Of a DNA stretch of 64,000 bases, positions 1-11,374 are shown piece after piece (position 1 is the first letter of the stretch; every line of letters starts with the position of its first letter). The translations under genes were made by a program, and so were the position numbers. Source of the stretch: Lottia gigantea (taxonomy: Eukaryota; Mollusca; Gastropoda; Lottiidae); the NCBI RefSeq assembly GCF_000327385.1, contig NW_008708359.1, forward strand, positions 171,089 to 235,088, given 5' to 3'. The notes under the pieces are model-generated. The model was not told the origin of the DNA and did no database searches. It saw nothing but the letters and a program-made list of their open reading frames with translations.

Positions 1-1060
1 GATGCAACTAAGTGTTTTTACTAATAAATAAAGTAATAAAAATATTTATGTATTCAACACTTGAAATTAATTTTTCAAAAATATGATTGAATTCGTTTTA
101 TGATTTTTTGCTTCAACAATTTTAAATATAATTTTTAGAATTATTATTCAATCTGTAGAAAACTCTATAATACAAACTATTCTGGCCGATGAAATAGTGT
201 GCAATGCATCAATAATTGTAGAACAGAAATAGCTAAAATGATAACCATATTTATAAAGGTTGCTTTTATTGGTACACAAATTGCGAAAAGCCTTCTTACT
301 GATTTGAACACACAATATGTTCTGTTATTATGTAGGCAATCCTACAAAATTAGGACTGAAGAACGGACAAGGTGAAGACAACATACGTATAAAAGGAGCG
401 TAAATTAGCAATATATACCAATCTACGTGTCGTTCTTGCGTAGAAATTGATACGAACAAGGTTGACCGACATCTGAACTCACTACGCGAAACTCAATCAG
501 ACGAATTTTTTAGACAGGTCAAAATTATTTCAACTAAGCCTTATGAGAGTCACATTTTCCGATTCAAGAAATGGCGGTCATCTAAATTCGTGATCGGTTT
601 GGTTAGGTTACATGGTCAGAGCCCCGTTTAAGATTTTAATTTTTAAAGTTTACGCTCGTACGTTAATTTACGATATTTTGAGAAACGGCGTGTAGTTTTG
701 TATGTGCATTGAATAAGCAGGATGAATTTAGATTAATATTGACTGACTGACGATGGTATATTGCAGAATATATTACTATCGATGTTTGAAAGGCCATTGT
801 TTGAAATTATATTAGGTCTATTTGAACACAAATATGTCGAGTACTCAAAAATAAACATGATATATAATGCACGAATAAATAGAATGACTCCATGAATAAA
901 CAATATTCATTATTAAATTGTATGTAGTTCAGGGGTGTCATACAGTACGCCCATCTAAGGTCGTCGGTGGAAGAGCGGTAATAACTGGGCTAAATATTAC
1001 CCCTCCTTGTGAAATTAATCAGACACCAATGTGTTTTATCATTGTTTGAACTCTCTTGTA
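1..1060. other. No gene seen; AT-rich intergenic DNA
   Basis: No open frame with recognisable coding content on either strand. Only AT-rich, low-complexity sequence without a repeat I could match elsewhere in the window. Confidence 0.5.
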
Positions 1061-1065
1061 CGACC

Positions 1066-1290
1066 ATCTTCACAGTGTCAAGCTATCATGAACTTCGTAA
1101 TTATACGTTTACTGCAAATATCAGGGGAGTTTGTAACGGAAGCGACTTCAATACATTGTTCGCTAATCAAAGTCTGTGAACACAAAGCCACAATGTTAAC
1201 AGTCTTTCTGTCGAGGCCTCTTCCAATCCAATCAAATCGCTGTAGACTATGAAAATGTCCTACAATCTGCTTAAATGCCATACCTTGATA
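1066..1290. mobile_element. Partial MITE of family B
   Basis: The left end carries the family B terminal sequence CTTCACAGTGTCAAGCTAT, as at 3050, 12565, 14508 and 43045. The inner part keeps phrases of the family (an ATCAAATCGCTGTAGA stretch near 1225), but I could not find a clean right end, so this is a decayed or truncated copy. Short frames here are not genes. Confidence 0.45.
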
Positions 1291-1841
1291 TTGATCTTAC
1301 TGACATTTTTAGGGCGCAAATAGATCGTGCAACTGGCAGAATAGAGGAACAACTGTAATTACATTTAATTACTGGCAATTACACATCAATCGCCTTACAC
1401 AACAGTGGTATTTCTAGTAAACGGTATGTGAAGGGGTTATTTCTAAGTGGGAGACCGAATCCTGGCTAACCTCTTTTTTCTTTTGGATGTGGGGGGGCCT
1501 TACTCGTCGATGTGCTAAGATTCAGGTCGACGACACGGTTTGTATTTTATACATGAGAGATAAATAATGGACAATTATTATATTATTAGAAACTTTGGCC
1601 TGAAAGCGTCAAAATGGCCAAAAGTAAATAAGTCTAACTATGTAATATTGTTTATATAAGATAATCATATATACTGAGCCCAAATGTCCTGTTTTTTTTC
1701 TTTTGATCAAATCATACCCCATTCGTGACCTATCAATACCTTTAAGAAAGTTAAATAATACTATCCGCATATCATTATAGCAAGATCATTGTTAATGTAT
1801 TGGGTCAAGGGGCGGATTGACGGCTCTTGCACTAAAATACA
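1291..1841. other. No gene seen
   Basis: AT-rich sequence with no supported coding exon and no repeat boundary I can define. Confidence 0.4.
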
Positions 1842-2867
1842 TTAAAGGGGCAGTATATAAAATTTTCATAATCAAAAACGTCGTTAATTATACCTGAAAT
1901 TTTTTTCTAAAGTATACTATTTACATCTATGTTTCAATTTGATACAAACTAAATTTATTTTATATGGTTTAATTTTAAAAAAGGGCGCGTACTAATTGTT
2001 AATTAAGCAGTTAGACCTAGTTTTGTAACCTTCAGAATAAATAGGTGACATATTTCTGTTCAATTATTTTGCTTAAATCCGTACAGTAATTTTCCTCCAC
2101 CTACCAAAAAGCCTAACGAACTTTAAAATCCTTACGTTATGTTTTTAAATAGATTTGACGTTTAGAAATTAACGGCTGAATTTTTTCAGTGACAACTTTC
2201 AGATGTCAGATTTTGAAGTGTATAGTTATCATAAATTTGAGTAAATAAAAATTTCGACCTTACGGAATGCCCCTTAAAAACTAATAGGCCCCGCCATCCC
2301 CCCTTAAAAAAAGAAAAAAAAAATCTTGAGAAGCGGAATGCTCTGAATCCAAATTATTATTGACATTATTATGTTTTTTCAATGAATTTGCCATAAGTAA
2401 ATTCACTGTTTTGTGTGTGTGAGGGTGTGTGTGTTTTCTTTTTTTTTTTAATTTCGTAACGTTCATCCAATATTGATTCAACGGTTCGTATTTAAAATAC
2501 AGTCGTCAATATTTTAACGTCAAACCTATTTAAAAAGTTTACATAACTTTTAAAGTTCGTTAAATTTTTTGGGAATCTTTACTGTATGGATAAAATAAAC
2601 GCCCAATTGTAGAGAAATAATTAAGTCTCCTAAGCATTCTAACAAAAGGTTTCGACTAATAATATCGAGCCATTATAAAGTAAAACACCAAAACCAGGCC
2701 AAACTGCTTAATTAACAATTAGTACTCCTGGTTTTTAGTTAACCCTTTCAAAAGAAATTCAGTTTGATCACGTAGATACGTAAATGTAAATAGCATAATT
2801 TAGAAATATTTTCAGGTTTTTTTTACGACGTTTTTGATAATAAAAATTTTGTATACTACTCCTTTAA
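1842..2867. mobile_element. Foldback/MITE-like element of about 1 kb with TTAA ends (family E)
   Basis: Both ends are inverted copies: TTAAAGGGGCAGTATA at 1842 and the complement of it, near TATACTACTCCTTTAA, ending at 2867. The arms continue inward for several hundred bases: CAAAAACGTCGTTAAT at 1885 matches the complement of ACGACGTTTTTGAT at 2825, and the segment around 1990-2020 is inverted at 2695-2735. TTAA sits at both outer ends, as expected of TTAA-targeting transposons. No transposase frame is seen, so it is non-autonomous. Partial relatives lie near 5410-5640, 39935-40065, 56140-56330 and 63000-63370. The centre (2280-2460) holds G/T-rich simple sequence. Confidence 0.65.
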
Positions 2868-3046
2868 TCATATTGTATTCATAGAACACAATGACATAGA
2901 ATTGAAGTGAACAATCAAATCCAATATAAACAAACGTCGTCATGAATCTAATAATCACAACGCATATAAAAAAAAAAATAAAACGAAAAAGAAAGCTATT
3001 CAGCTGATCCAGAAATTTTTAAATGACGTATCCTATTCCACCCTCA

Positions 3047-3362
3047 TCTTCACAATGTCAAGCTATGACGAACTTCATCTTATACCTTGACTGCAATAGT
3101 TACCTTTCTTGTATCATGGATTGTAGCGATTTGAGTGGATTGTACGCCAGTAAATATAGCAAATCAAAGCCCTAACTCGACAAAAAAATTGTAAACATTA
3201 TAGCTTGTTGTTTACAGACTTTTTGTTAATGCCTACTATTGGCTGTATTTGCTACCATACAATCCGATCAAATCGCTGCATTTACATGTGACACACGAAG
3301 GTGGCTATTACAGTCAAGTTATAAGACGAAGTTCGTAATAGCTTGACACTGTGAAGATGTTC
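3047..3362. mobile_element. Palindromic MITE, family B (full-length copy)
   Basis: Begins with CTTCACAATGTCAAGCTATG and ends with the inverted form (AATAGCTTGACACTGTGAAG). The long arms also mirror a TACCTTGACTGCAATAG / CTATTACAGTCAAG block. No coding capacity. Other copies: 14505-14803 (near complete), 12562-13557 (with insert), 40197-40358 (truncated), 43043-43330. The target duplication could not be decided by eye. Confidence 0.7.
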
Positions 3363-3364
3363 CA

Positions 3365-3790
3365 CCTCTTATTCTTAGCTTGATTGTAAGTAACTAAAAA
3401 ACCACCAATTGAATAACATGTATATAAACAGTCAGATTTAAAACCTCGTAAAATATTATATTATACAAGGTTCAATGTTTCTTTTTCTGCGGATGAAAAG
3501 GAAAAACCTTGTTTACTGCACTATAATACGAGTTATTGGTTGAATAAGTCAGAGTACTCAAATTGTTATACGAGGTTTAAATTTTCTTAGAATGAAAACC
3601 GACCACGTATAGCGGTAAAAATAATATAAAAGATTTTTAACAAAATACGCATGCAAATAGTTTATTGCGTTTTTCTTGAAAAGTAATTTCGCATCATATA
3701 TCGTTATACGAGGTTTCAAGAGGATCACGCACGATATAAGATATGCTATTTTTTCGAATACTAACTGAATTAAATTTAACAGCACTTTGA
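3365..3790 (+). repeat. Dispersed repeat with internal CCTCGTATAA boxes (copy 1)
   Basis: About 400 bp almost wholly repeated in reverse complement at 16290-16660. Inside, the box CCTCGTATAA or its complement TTATACGAGG recurs several times at spacings of roughly 60-150 bp. A 75-codon frame on the minus strand lies inside but shows no known domain and is only part of the repeat. Confidence 0.6.
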
Positions 3791-4389
3791 AATATATAGT
3801 TATAACTCCATAGGCCTGTGCTTTTATGGGAATTCTATTCTCGTAACACCCTAACCCTAAATAATCGTATTCGGAAAATTTACAATATCGTTGTAGGCTA
3901 AGTACTTATTGATGTATATTTTTTTCATTGAATTAAAAATCACGAATTATTTTTTTATTATTATTTCTCGTGAGATAGTAACAGGGATTGTGAAGAGGTT
4001 TTCTAAATTGTTTAGTGTAATCAGTGTTCTATATCTTTGACTCCGAAACATACTTGTAATGGTACACATTATTAAGAAGGCATGTTTAAAAATTAAAAAC
4101 AGATATGGATGTCAAAGTTTACACACACGTGGCACACACGGCGAATTAAAATTTTTGAATAGGAATTATAGGAATATCACCCAAAAGTGAAATATGTCGT
4201 ATTTGAGCCACCGTAAACGTCAGGGGCCCGGTTTTCGAAAGTATCTTATGACTAATACGTGTCTTACGATTGTCATATGATAGATCATAGTCGTTATATA
4301 TGTTTTCTGTGGAAGCCGGCTGCGGCCATATCTACCCTCGACTTCTCGTACACGAGAAAGTGAGAAAACTCGACTTCTCGCCCACGAGG

Positions 4390-4635
4390 AAAAGGCTTGA
4401 AAAAGAAAAAAAGAGAGAAAGCGAGGGTTAAACAAACGCGAGGAAATAAGACGCGGGAAAAGGCGAGAAAGCGAGGAAAAAGTCGAGGAAAAAGGCGAGA
4501 AAGCGAGGAAAATTTTTCTCGCCTTTTTTCTCGCTTCCTCGCCTTTTTTCTCGCCTTTTCCCTCGCTTTCTCGCCCCTTTTCTCGCCCTTTTCGTAGCTT
4601 TTTCCTCACCTGTTTCCTTGCCCTTTTCCTCGGAT
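4390..4635. repeat. Purine/pyrimidine mirror hairpin (GCGAGAAA / TTTCTCGC repeats)
   Basis: From 4395 to about 4513 the strand is nearly all purine with repeated GCGAGAAA and GCGAGGAAAA units. From 4514 to 4630 it is nearly all pyrimidine with the complementary units (TTTCTCGCC). The two halves are inverted copies meeting near 4512, so the tract could fold as a long hairpin. The frames on both strands are basic or low-complexity translations and not genes. Confidence 0.65.
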
Positions 4636-4659
4636 CAAACTGAATTAGTTAATAAACAA

Positions 4660-5260
4660 GTCCAAGTTACTACTCAAAGGCAGTAACTCAAAAACCGTTC
4701 ATTGAAAAATCGTCAAATTCGAATCTGTCCAAGCTCTCGTCAATATGAATTATTATACCCAATTTCATTTAAATTAGATGAAAACTTTAGTTTTATAATG
4801 TTCACAAACAAATTTTGACGCGTTTTTCCTAAGTCAAGGGCAATAACTCGAAAACCGTTCATCGAAAAATTGTCAAATTCAAACTAGACCAAGATCTCAT
4901 CATTATAAATCATCACACAGAATTTTATTAAAATCCGATAAAAACTGAAGTCTCAATTGTGTTCACAAACAAAATTTGAGACGTTTTTTCTAAGTCATGG
5001 GCAATAACTCAAAAACCGTCCATCGAAAAATCGTCAAATTCGAATCAGTCCAAGATATCATCTATATAATTGATTACAAAATTGATTTAAATCAATGAAA
5101 ACGGTAGTCTCTGTTGTGTTCAAAACAAATTTTGACTCGTTTTATCTAATTCAGGCAATAACTCAAAAACCGTTCATTTAAAAATCGTGAAATTGGAATC
5201 TGTCCAAGATCTCGCCAATATAAATTATTACACCAAATTTCATTTAAATCAGATTAAAAC
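4660..5260. repeat. Tandem repeat, unit about 158-160 bp, about 4 diverged copies
   Basis: The phrase AACTCAAAAACCGTTCAT recurs near 4687, 4849, 5007 and 5160, each followed by an AAAAATCGTCAAATTCGAAT-like stretch and by TTCACAAACAAATTTTGA. The copies differ at many positions, so the array is old. It includes the GGGCAATAACTC phrase that is common in molluscan repeats. A related two-unit array lies at 12880-13235. Confidence 0.7.
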
Positions 5261-5914
5261 GACTATATACGACCATATTGTCATAAGAACGTATAAAAAC
5301 TACCACACGGATTCAAACAAAATAAATTGTTGAGAAACTTATCTGAACCTTCATTTAAGTTAATCTTGCCTTACTTTTTGTTGAAGCCTAAAATTTTTAA
5401 AATGTTATCGTGGACTTTTTCTGTTTTTTGATAGGTGATAAAAAACTATTTGTAAAGAAATATGTCTTCAACGTATTCAAAAGGTTTCAACTAGAAATAG
5501 ATAGACTTTTTAAGGCACAGCATGAATTAGTGCGTACCGTTTTTGATTAATCCTTTTAAAACCAATTCAGTTTGATAAAATAGTTACGTAAATATAATAT
5601 ATATTCAAGAGAATTCGTTCTTATGTAATATGAAATTTATGGATAATGATAAAAAGTCAAAATCTATCTTTTATTGTCACCCTTAATAATATAAATTTTA
5701 GAATCCTATATAGGATTGTGTAAGGTAATATCATTAATAGTTTCTATGAAGGCTAAGCCTAAAAATCGTATCGTATGCTTGATGATTCAAACAATATTTA
5801 TTTAAGCAAGAATTAACATATAAGTTACTGAATTGGGTAGCCGATTCTGGCAATCTCAAATATCTCGCCCCCTGGCCCCCCTCGACGTAAACCTGGCTCC
5901 GCCACTGGTGCTTG

Positions 5915-7920
5915 ATGAAAACCGAGATTCCTCATACAGTTTGCAATGAGAGGTGCCACGGACCAGGCCTATGATTGTTCGCAAGGCAGTCTGAACTAAG
6001 GATAATGCCTAGATGTTTGTGGTGGTAAGAATCAGTTACATGTTGGTTATTGAAAGCTATAGAAAAATTTGTTGTACGGGAGAAAGTCATACTGATGGTT
6101 TTTTCTGGACAGAAGACAACGTTCCATGATTTGGCCCAGTTCTTTATTTATCTTAGATCTTCATTTAAATTCTTTTGACAAAAATCTGGGTTATGAATTG
6201 ACATATACGTGGAAGTATCATCCGCAAATAGCCGAAGTGAGGACTAGATGTCTATGATGAAGATGATGAATAAAAGTGGCCCCAACACAGATCGTTGTGG
6301 GACACCATTTGCTTCTGGATCCAAGGCCATTAATGACGGCAGACAGGTTTCTGTGAGATATATAACTCTTAAGCAGTTCGAGAACATTTCCCTTGATACC
6401 AATGCAATACCGGATGCAAAACTCTATCGAAAGCCTTACCAATGTCAAAAAAGATGGTATTTACTTCTCCCCCTCTATCTGGGAGCCGCGGTGGCTCAGT
6501 GAGTTAGACGCTTACTAACCTCGCTAACCTGAAGGTCCTGGATTCAATCCCGACATAGGTCGAATAATACCTTCAGATTTCCCCCTGTCAGTGATGCAGG
6601 TAAGAGGGGCTGACATGGAAAAAGCGTCTAGTCGTTCGGATGAGACAATAAACCGAGGCCCCGAGTGCTACATGCTGTGCACGTTAAAGATCCCTCGACA
6701 GAGCAGGCCAATGCCGCTGTCCTGGCAAAATTTCCCTCATTGCACCTTGCATGGCGTTACCCGTCTTCTTTAGCCCACATGGTGCAGAGTTAATATTTTG
6801 TTATTAATGTTGTTGCTGTCGGATGCCTTGTTTGATTTCAAAGATGCTAAAATACATTTAATGTTGCCAGGAGAGAATTCGAGTTCACAATTTAGCATAG
6901 ATGGAAGCGGTTGGTTGGGATTTGGTAGATGTGCCTGATTGACTAAAAAATGGTTTAATATTTCAGCTTTTTCATCATCGTTATCAATGACTCGATTTTC
7001 CGAAAGCAAGGGCGGGATTTTAACTTTATTACCTGCTTGTCCAGAAGTTGCCGATCTGACAAGTTTCCACCAGTTACTTTGTTGGAATGAGCCGTTGCTT
7101 ATCTTGTAATCCAATTTTTCGTCATGTTCTCGTTTGACCCTACAGATCTCTGCAGTAACAACATTTCGGAACTGACGAAACTCCTGCCATTATCGAGGTG
7201 CCATTGATGATTTGGTGCCGAAGATATCCGTTCATCCAATCCTTATCACCTTGGCGTATAGTTACTTCCTTGTTGGGCACAAACAGTTTTAGAGCATTGA
7301 TAATGGTTTGTTATATTAAAATTTTGCTCTGCCAGTTGGTTTGGTTCAGTTAAAGAGTCAAAGATAAAGTTCCAGTTAGTGCTAAAGAAGAAGCTGTTCA
7401 GATGATCAAAGTTTGTTTTGGAGTAGTTCCAGATAGTACGCTTGAGTTTGGAGTTTTGTTAGACATAAATGAACAGTAATTGGACAATGGTCGCTGATTC
7501 CTGCCGGAAAATTCCAGAATCGTGGACAAGATTAGGACAAGTAACATCAAGGGTAATCAATGAGTGAAGAACTGTGATTCTAGTAGGACCGTCGATAATT
7601 TGTGTGAGTGAATGGTTGATTATCAGATTTGTTAGTTTATGTTCATTTCTGCAGAGAAGGTTTGCATTCAAGTCACCAAGAACGATGAGAGGTTTACCAA
7701 CTTGCTTGGCCAATGATAAACTTTCTTCGATGAGATCCCAGTAGGAAACATACGACCCCGGAGGCCTGTAAAATGCACCAACCAAAAAGCTTAATTTACA
7801 GTGAACAATTTCAGTTCATACACCTTCTAAGCCAGGAACACATAGCGAGGTTTACTTATAATATTATCTTTAACATAGATAGCAACCCCACCACCAAGGC
7901 TATCGCACTGTAATATAATT
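5915..7920 (-). mobile_element. Decayed CR1/Jockey-group LINE, interrupted by a SINE
   Basis: Read on the minus strand, the pieces follow LINE order. Endonuclease first: DSLGGGVAIYVKD near 7860-7905, then GAFYRPPG and GDLNANLL at 7785-7650, and DGPTRI near 7590. Next come a linker region (IWNYSK near 7430) and the pre-reverse-transcriptase segment (7114-6795, ending NNINNKIL). The reverse transcriptase follows, with FDIGKAFDRV near 6440, VGATFIHHLHH near 6270 and the catalytic-box relative LFADDTSTYM near 6220. The C-terminal part has IGLVRGTSHCKLYEES near 5960. Stops and frame changes break it. Roughly 100 residues of the reverse transcriptase are missing where the SINE at 6483-6793 sits. 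The group assignment is by general resemblance; the clade is uncertain. Confidence 0.75.
6483..6793 (+). mobile_element. tRNA-derived SINE (family 1), inserted in the LINE
   Basis: The head has RNA polymerase III promoter boxes: an A box in GTGGCTCAGTGAGTTAGACG (from 6491) and a B box in GGATTCAATCCC (near 6540). The body has AGACAATAAACCGAGGCCCC and GTTAAAGATCCCTCGACAG, and the tail ends CCCACATGGTGCAGA. Body pieces recur at 31690-31860, 33400-33615, 59627-59855 (plus), 34690-34895 and 15517-15605 (minus), and weakly at 29195-29295. The central segment may belong to one of the conserved-core SINE superfamilies known from molluscs, but I could not verify this. Confidence 0.75.
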
Positions 7921-8246
7921 GGTGGGTGATATGACTCCTATCTTTAAAGTTATTGTAAAGGTGTTTTCTTCTTATGTGTATCGAGAACAGGGGGTAGACG
8001 AATGTAAATTTTCGGGCATGACTCTCATATCTAGATATTTCGCCCCCCCCCCCCCCGCCCCCTCTTTCCCTCGGAGGTCAACCTGGCTCCGCCACTGGGG
8101 TCCACTCCACTATTGAAAAAATCAGAATGACAAAACACAATTGTATACGTTTTACCTATCAGTATTTGTCCTTTACAATAAAATAAAATAAAAAGCGATA
8201 ATAAGGGCTAAAAAAGACTCACCGTCGTTGTATTCTAAACGGATTT

Positions 8247-8535
8247 TTAAAGAGGTTTTCTAAAAAAAATGTTATGACTATCATTATGCTAGTTTTGCAC
8301 AATTCCAATTTTCAATCAGTCTGGGGTTCCAGCAATTCCAATAAGTGTCAGATGGCGTTTTAAGTAACCACGAAGATAAAGTGATAAAGTAAATTTCGCG
8401 ACTATAGTGACGTCATCAAACACTTAATTTAGTGGGATTGCAGACAATAGACTAAAAATTAGAATAGTGCAAATTAATATTATCAGTGTCCTTGATACAC
8501 ATAATTTAAAAAAATAATATTTACAATCCCTTTAA
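8247..8535. mobile_element. MITE family A, TTAA-ended, palindromic
   Basis: Starts TTAAAGAGGTTTTCTAAA and ends ACAATCCCTTTAA. The arms carry CACAATTCCAATTTTCAATC on the left and an inverted match on the right around 8455-8490. It lies just downstream of the CFAP90-like stop codon (8603), so that gene's 3' UTR probably runs into it. Other family A copies: 18253-18526, 18696-19026, 32636-32835, 51170-51305, and fragments near 3985 and 26300-26420. Confidence 0.7.
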
Positions 8536-8602
8536 AATACATGTCTTTTCTTTTGACCAAAAGCGCTTGTATATTATATACATGTAATTGCATTCTAAGT
8601 TT

Positions 8603-9022
8603 TTAAGAAGTTTTGTGACGTGTGTAAAATTCAGCTTTGACAGTTTCAACTCGAACATGATCACGATCTCGGTCTTCCAGATGATGCTGCAGACGATGTC
8701 CGTATTCTGTAGACGATAGAGTAGGAACGATCTTATTACTCTCCTCTTGGTGTACATTTAAACCAACTGAATTGAAGTGTTCTCGATCATCGCGATGCAC
8801 CTTTTGATTGTAACCGTCTTTTATTTTAAAAAGTCTGTCGAAGGTTGAATTCTTCTTCTTTTTATCGTTCAGGAAGTCGGGAGTATTGTAAAATGTTTGA
8901 TCCGGAGGTAAATCGTTCCTGTTTTTCGGAACAAATGACATGGCCGACAATTCACACGGCCGACCTTTCATCACCAAGGTTTCATTTGGAGTGTTCAGCT
9001 TAAATACTGTTGGAATGCTCAT
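8603..9022 (-). CDS. CFAP90-like (C5orf49-like) ciliary microtubule-associated protein
   Basis: A single-exon frame of 139 codons from ATG to stop. The best mark is the central segment KVHRDDREHFNSVGLNV followed by a VPTLSSTEYGHRL-like block and a C-terminal RDHVRVETVKAEFY. That is the pattern I remember for CFAP90/C5orf49, a small protein of motile cilia, and the length is close to that family's. It is hydrophilic, with no signal peptide or membrane segment, and has a KKKK stretch near residue 55. The nearest neighbours are repeats. A perfect match to a relaxed RFX X-box pattern lies about 370 bp upstream (9394-9407), which would suit a ciliary gene. The identification rests on memory of one conserved block, so the name is tentative; that the frame is a gene is much more likely than not. 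Confidence 0.6.
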   Translation of the reverse strand: MSIPTVFKLNTPNETLVMKGRPCELSAMSFVPKNRNDLPPDQTFYNTPDFLNDKKKKNSTFDRLFKIKDGYNQKVHRDDREHFNSVGLNVHQEESNKIVPTLSSTEYGHRLQHHLEDRDRDHVRVETVKAEFYTRHKTS

Positions 9023-9393
9023 CTCAGTGGTTGAATTTTCCGATCAAAACACAATTCAATTCCGGTGGCTTGTAAGAATACACACAAATCACAATATGAA
9101 ATAACGATTAATTTATGCAAGTCCGGATATCTTGAGGGATCGGATTTCGTATTCCACAACCAGTGCCTTCGAAAGTCGACTTCAATCTTGTAACATTAAA
9201 TAAGTCTCCTCTGCGATTTCACACAAATCAAAATTATTCCTTATTAACTATTAAGAGCTGCTATTACTTTAAGCTAAGTCCTTGCGGATTTTGTAGCATT
9301 GTTAATATCCAAACTTTGCTCGTTTACTATAAGCACTGCGGAATGAGGACTGTTTACGTTAAGGTTGATATGAAAGTTTGTTTACAACAAATC

Positions 9394-9407
9394 GTAGCTA
9401 TAGAGAC
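9394..9407 (+). promoter_or_regulatory. X-box-like RFX site upstream of the CFAP90-like gene
   Basis: GTAGCTATAGAGAC fits the relaxed X-box pattern RTHNYYWTRRNRAC at all 14 positions. It lies about 370 bp upstream of the predicted start codon at 9022. Such a degenerate motif occurs by chance, so the support is the pairing with a ciliary-type gene. Confidence 0.3.
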
Positions 9408-9429
9408 AATCTTGGTAATTAAATATTAA

Positions 9430-10320
9430 TCTGATTAATTATGTAAACTCTAAATCGAGTGTGGATAATACGAGACCAATAATAGTTTATTGTGGATTAA
9501 CGTTAGAAAAGGGCGAATGCCATTGACAGCGTGGCCAAGAAATTTGTTGTATTTGTCTTGCTGCTGTCAGAAATAGAATGAAAAATTCATTTCCTTTTTA
9601 AATCACCCCTATTTGTATAAACCACACCATGCAATGTGATTCCTGCTATTCCAGAAAAAACATGACCAGATCATGGTTTGCAATTTTCAATCGACATTCG
9701 AGATTGTCCGACGGGGAAAAGAAATGGCGCAATTAGAAGCTATAGGCCTATATCCGATACAGAAACAGAGGATACAATACCGATCTGTTTGACAAGCATC
9801 TATGTTTCTAAGTGATTGATCTCATGAAAAGAGAATTTATAGGCTATAAGATAGCTTGCCAAAAAAGGTAACATACACATGACAGCACATTGGATAGAAA
9901 TTAGATCTAATTTGATGCGTCTTCACTAAGTCAAGGGAAAAAAATCCTGTTCAATCATAAGTCGAGGGTAATTACACAAAAATATTTTCACAAAACCCTA
10001 CCAAAAATCTGCAATCTCTCGTTCCCACGCATATCGAGTCTAGTCAAACTTAGTCCTATACTAGCTATATAGGTCTACATGTAGGGATGCAGGCTGAAAA
10101 TTTTCTGAATATCGCATAGCGTGAGTAACAGCATGGGTGTGTTTTAATATTTCTAGGCTTACAGGTATATTGAAATCATAAGTCGAGGACAACAATATAA
10201 CAAAATCATTCATGAATAAATGATAAAATTTTTATCACGTATCATTCAATAACACCATTGACTCTTAGTTGCCATGCATACCTTGTGTCACCTATATACT
10301 TGGTTGCTTTTTCCAGACGT
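9430..10320. other. No gene seen
   Basis: AT-rich intergenic sequence; no supported exon on either strand. Confidence 0.4.
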
Positions 10321-10323
10321 GCC

Positions 10324-10643
10324 CAGTGGCGGCGCCAGTGGGAGTACAGGGGGTGCGGGGTGTTAATTTGCCCCCCTAGAAAAGTGGTTTGCACCCCTCT
10401 TTATTTTCAACAAATCAAATGTCTACTTTTTTTCTCCAAAATATGTATCAGAATGCAAAAAATAAATTCATTTTTTGTAAGATTTTTTGAGAGAGCCCTC
10501 TGAGGCACTCTATGAGAGGCTTGCGACTATGACATCACCACGGAGTAGCCAAAATTTGAATTCAGCCTCAGTAGTTGTCCCCCCGTTGAGTCAGTCTGCC
10601 CCTTTTTGTACCCCAAGTCTTGGTAACGCTTGTCATTGCCACT
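10324..10643. mobile_element. hAT-like non-autonomous element (family H), copy 1
   Basis: Begins CAGTGGCGGCGCCAG, the CAGTGGCG type of end typical of hAT transposons, and ends in GCCACTA. The interior phrases AAAGTGGTTTGCACCCC, TTTTCAACAAATC, AGAGTAGCCAAAATTTGAATT and CAGTCTGCCCC recur in the same order at 32833-33118 and in reverse at 55519-55806. No clear target duplication here. Confidence 0.55.
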
Positions 10644-11340
10644 AATCCAGTAGCGGTGCCTTGTACCCGAGAAAAGGGATATAATACGGACAGTCTGACT
10701 CAATAGGAAGACAACTGTCGAGATTGATATTCAAAACGCAGCTAGCCGTTGCTCTCACAATCCCATATTATTCTCGTCATTAAGTTTGATTGGTAGAGAG
10801 TTTACTTCTCTACACTTACTACACGTGCAAGTACCTTTCTGTCAAGTTTCAAATCGATCATTGATCTCCAAGTGCGTTGGTGCGAATGTGCAACAGTTTC
10901 CGACGATTCAATGAAGGCCGCCATTTTCATACACCGTCCTTTTACTTCAAATATTACGAGATTTCTGATTGGATATATCAAATGGTAAGGTATAGTCTGT
11001 CATAGACGGTTATTAGTCTCTAATGACGAGCAACGGTTAGATGTGAATAATAATCATACCGTTGCTAAAGGAACATGACATCTTGCCTACGTTGTGGCTA
11101 TTACCCCATGTCGAACGTAAGCAAAGTGAAAAGGGCCTATCCTTCAGCTAACTTTTTATAAATCATTCTCACCATCGATAGCTATCTATGAATACATTAA
11201 TGCGCCAAAACAGATTTTTTTGTTCAACCATCCTTAGCTTTATATTGAAATAACAGCGGTTGAGTTTACAATAGTCAATATGACGAGGACGTATCAAAAC
11301 ACAATATATTAACAAAATGATTTAACATATTTAATATGGT
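10644..11340. other. Intergenic; short palindrome near 11030-11070
   Basis: No gene. GCAACGGTTAGATGTGAATA runs into an inverted ATACCGTTGC, and the same block is present in reverse complement near 62455-62510, so it is a small dispersed palindromic element. A CCGCCATTTTCATACACCG stretch near 10920 is not otherwise explained. Confidence 0.4.
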
Positions 11341-11367
11341 TTATAAAATGACTATTATGTAGAATGC

Positions 11368-11373
11368 TTTATT
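11368..11373 (-). terminator. Poly(A) signal of TBL2
   Basis: AATAAA on the minus strand begins only 2 nt after the TBL2 stop codon, so the 3' UTR would be very short. Confidence 0.5.
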
Positions 11374-11374
11374 T

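Noticed and set aside
4220-4609. 129-codon basic protein on the minus strand and 66-codon frame on the plus strand
   Set aside because: Both are translations of the GCGAGAAA purine/pyrimidine hairpin.
5850-8097. LINE as cargo of a larger hAT transposon, because AACCTGGCTCCGCCACTGG occurs on both sides (5890 and 8078)
   Set aside because: The two copies are in direct, not inverted, orientation, so they are more likely separate repeat pieces.
8521-8757. 78-codon minus-strand frame overlapping the CFAP90-like gene
   Set aside because: Another reading frame of the same region. It runs into the MITE and has no family resemblance.
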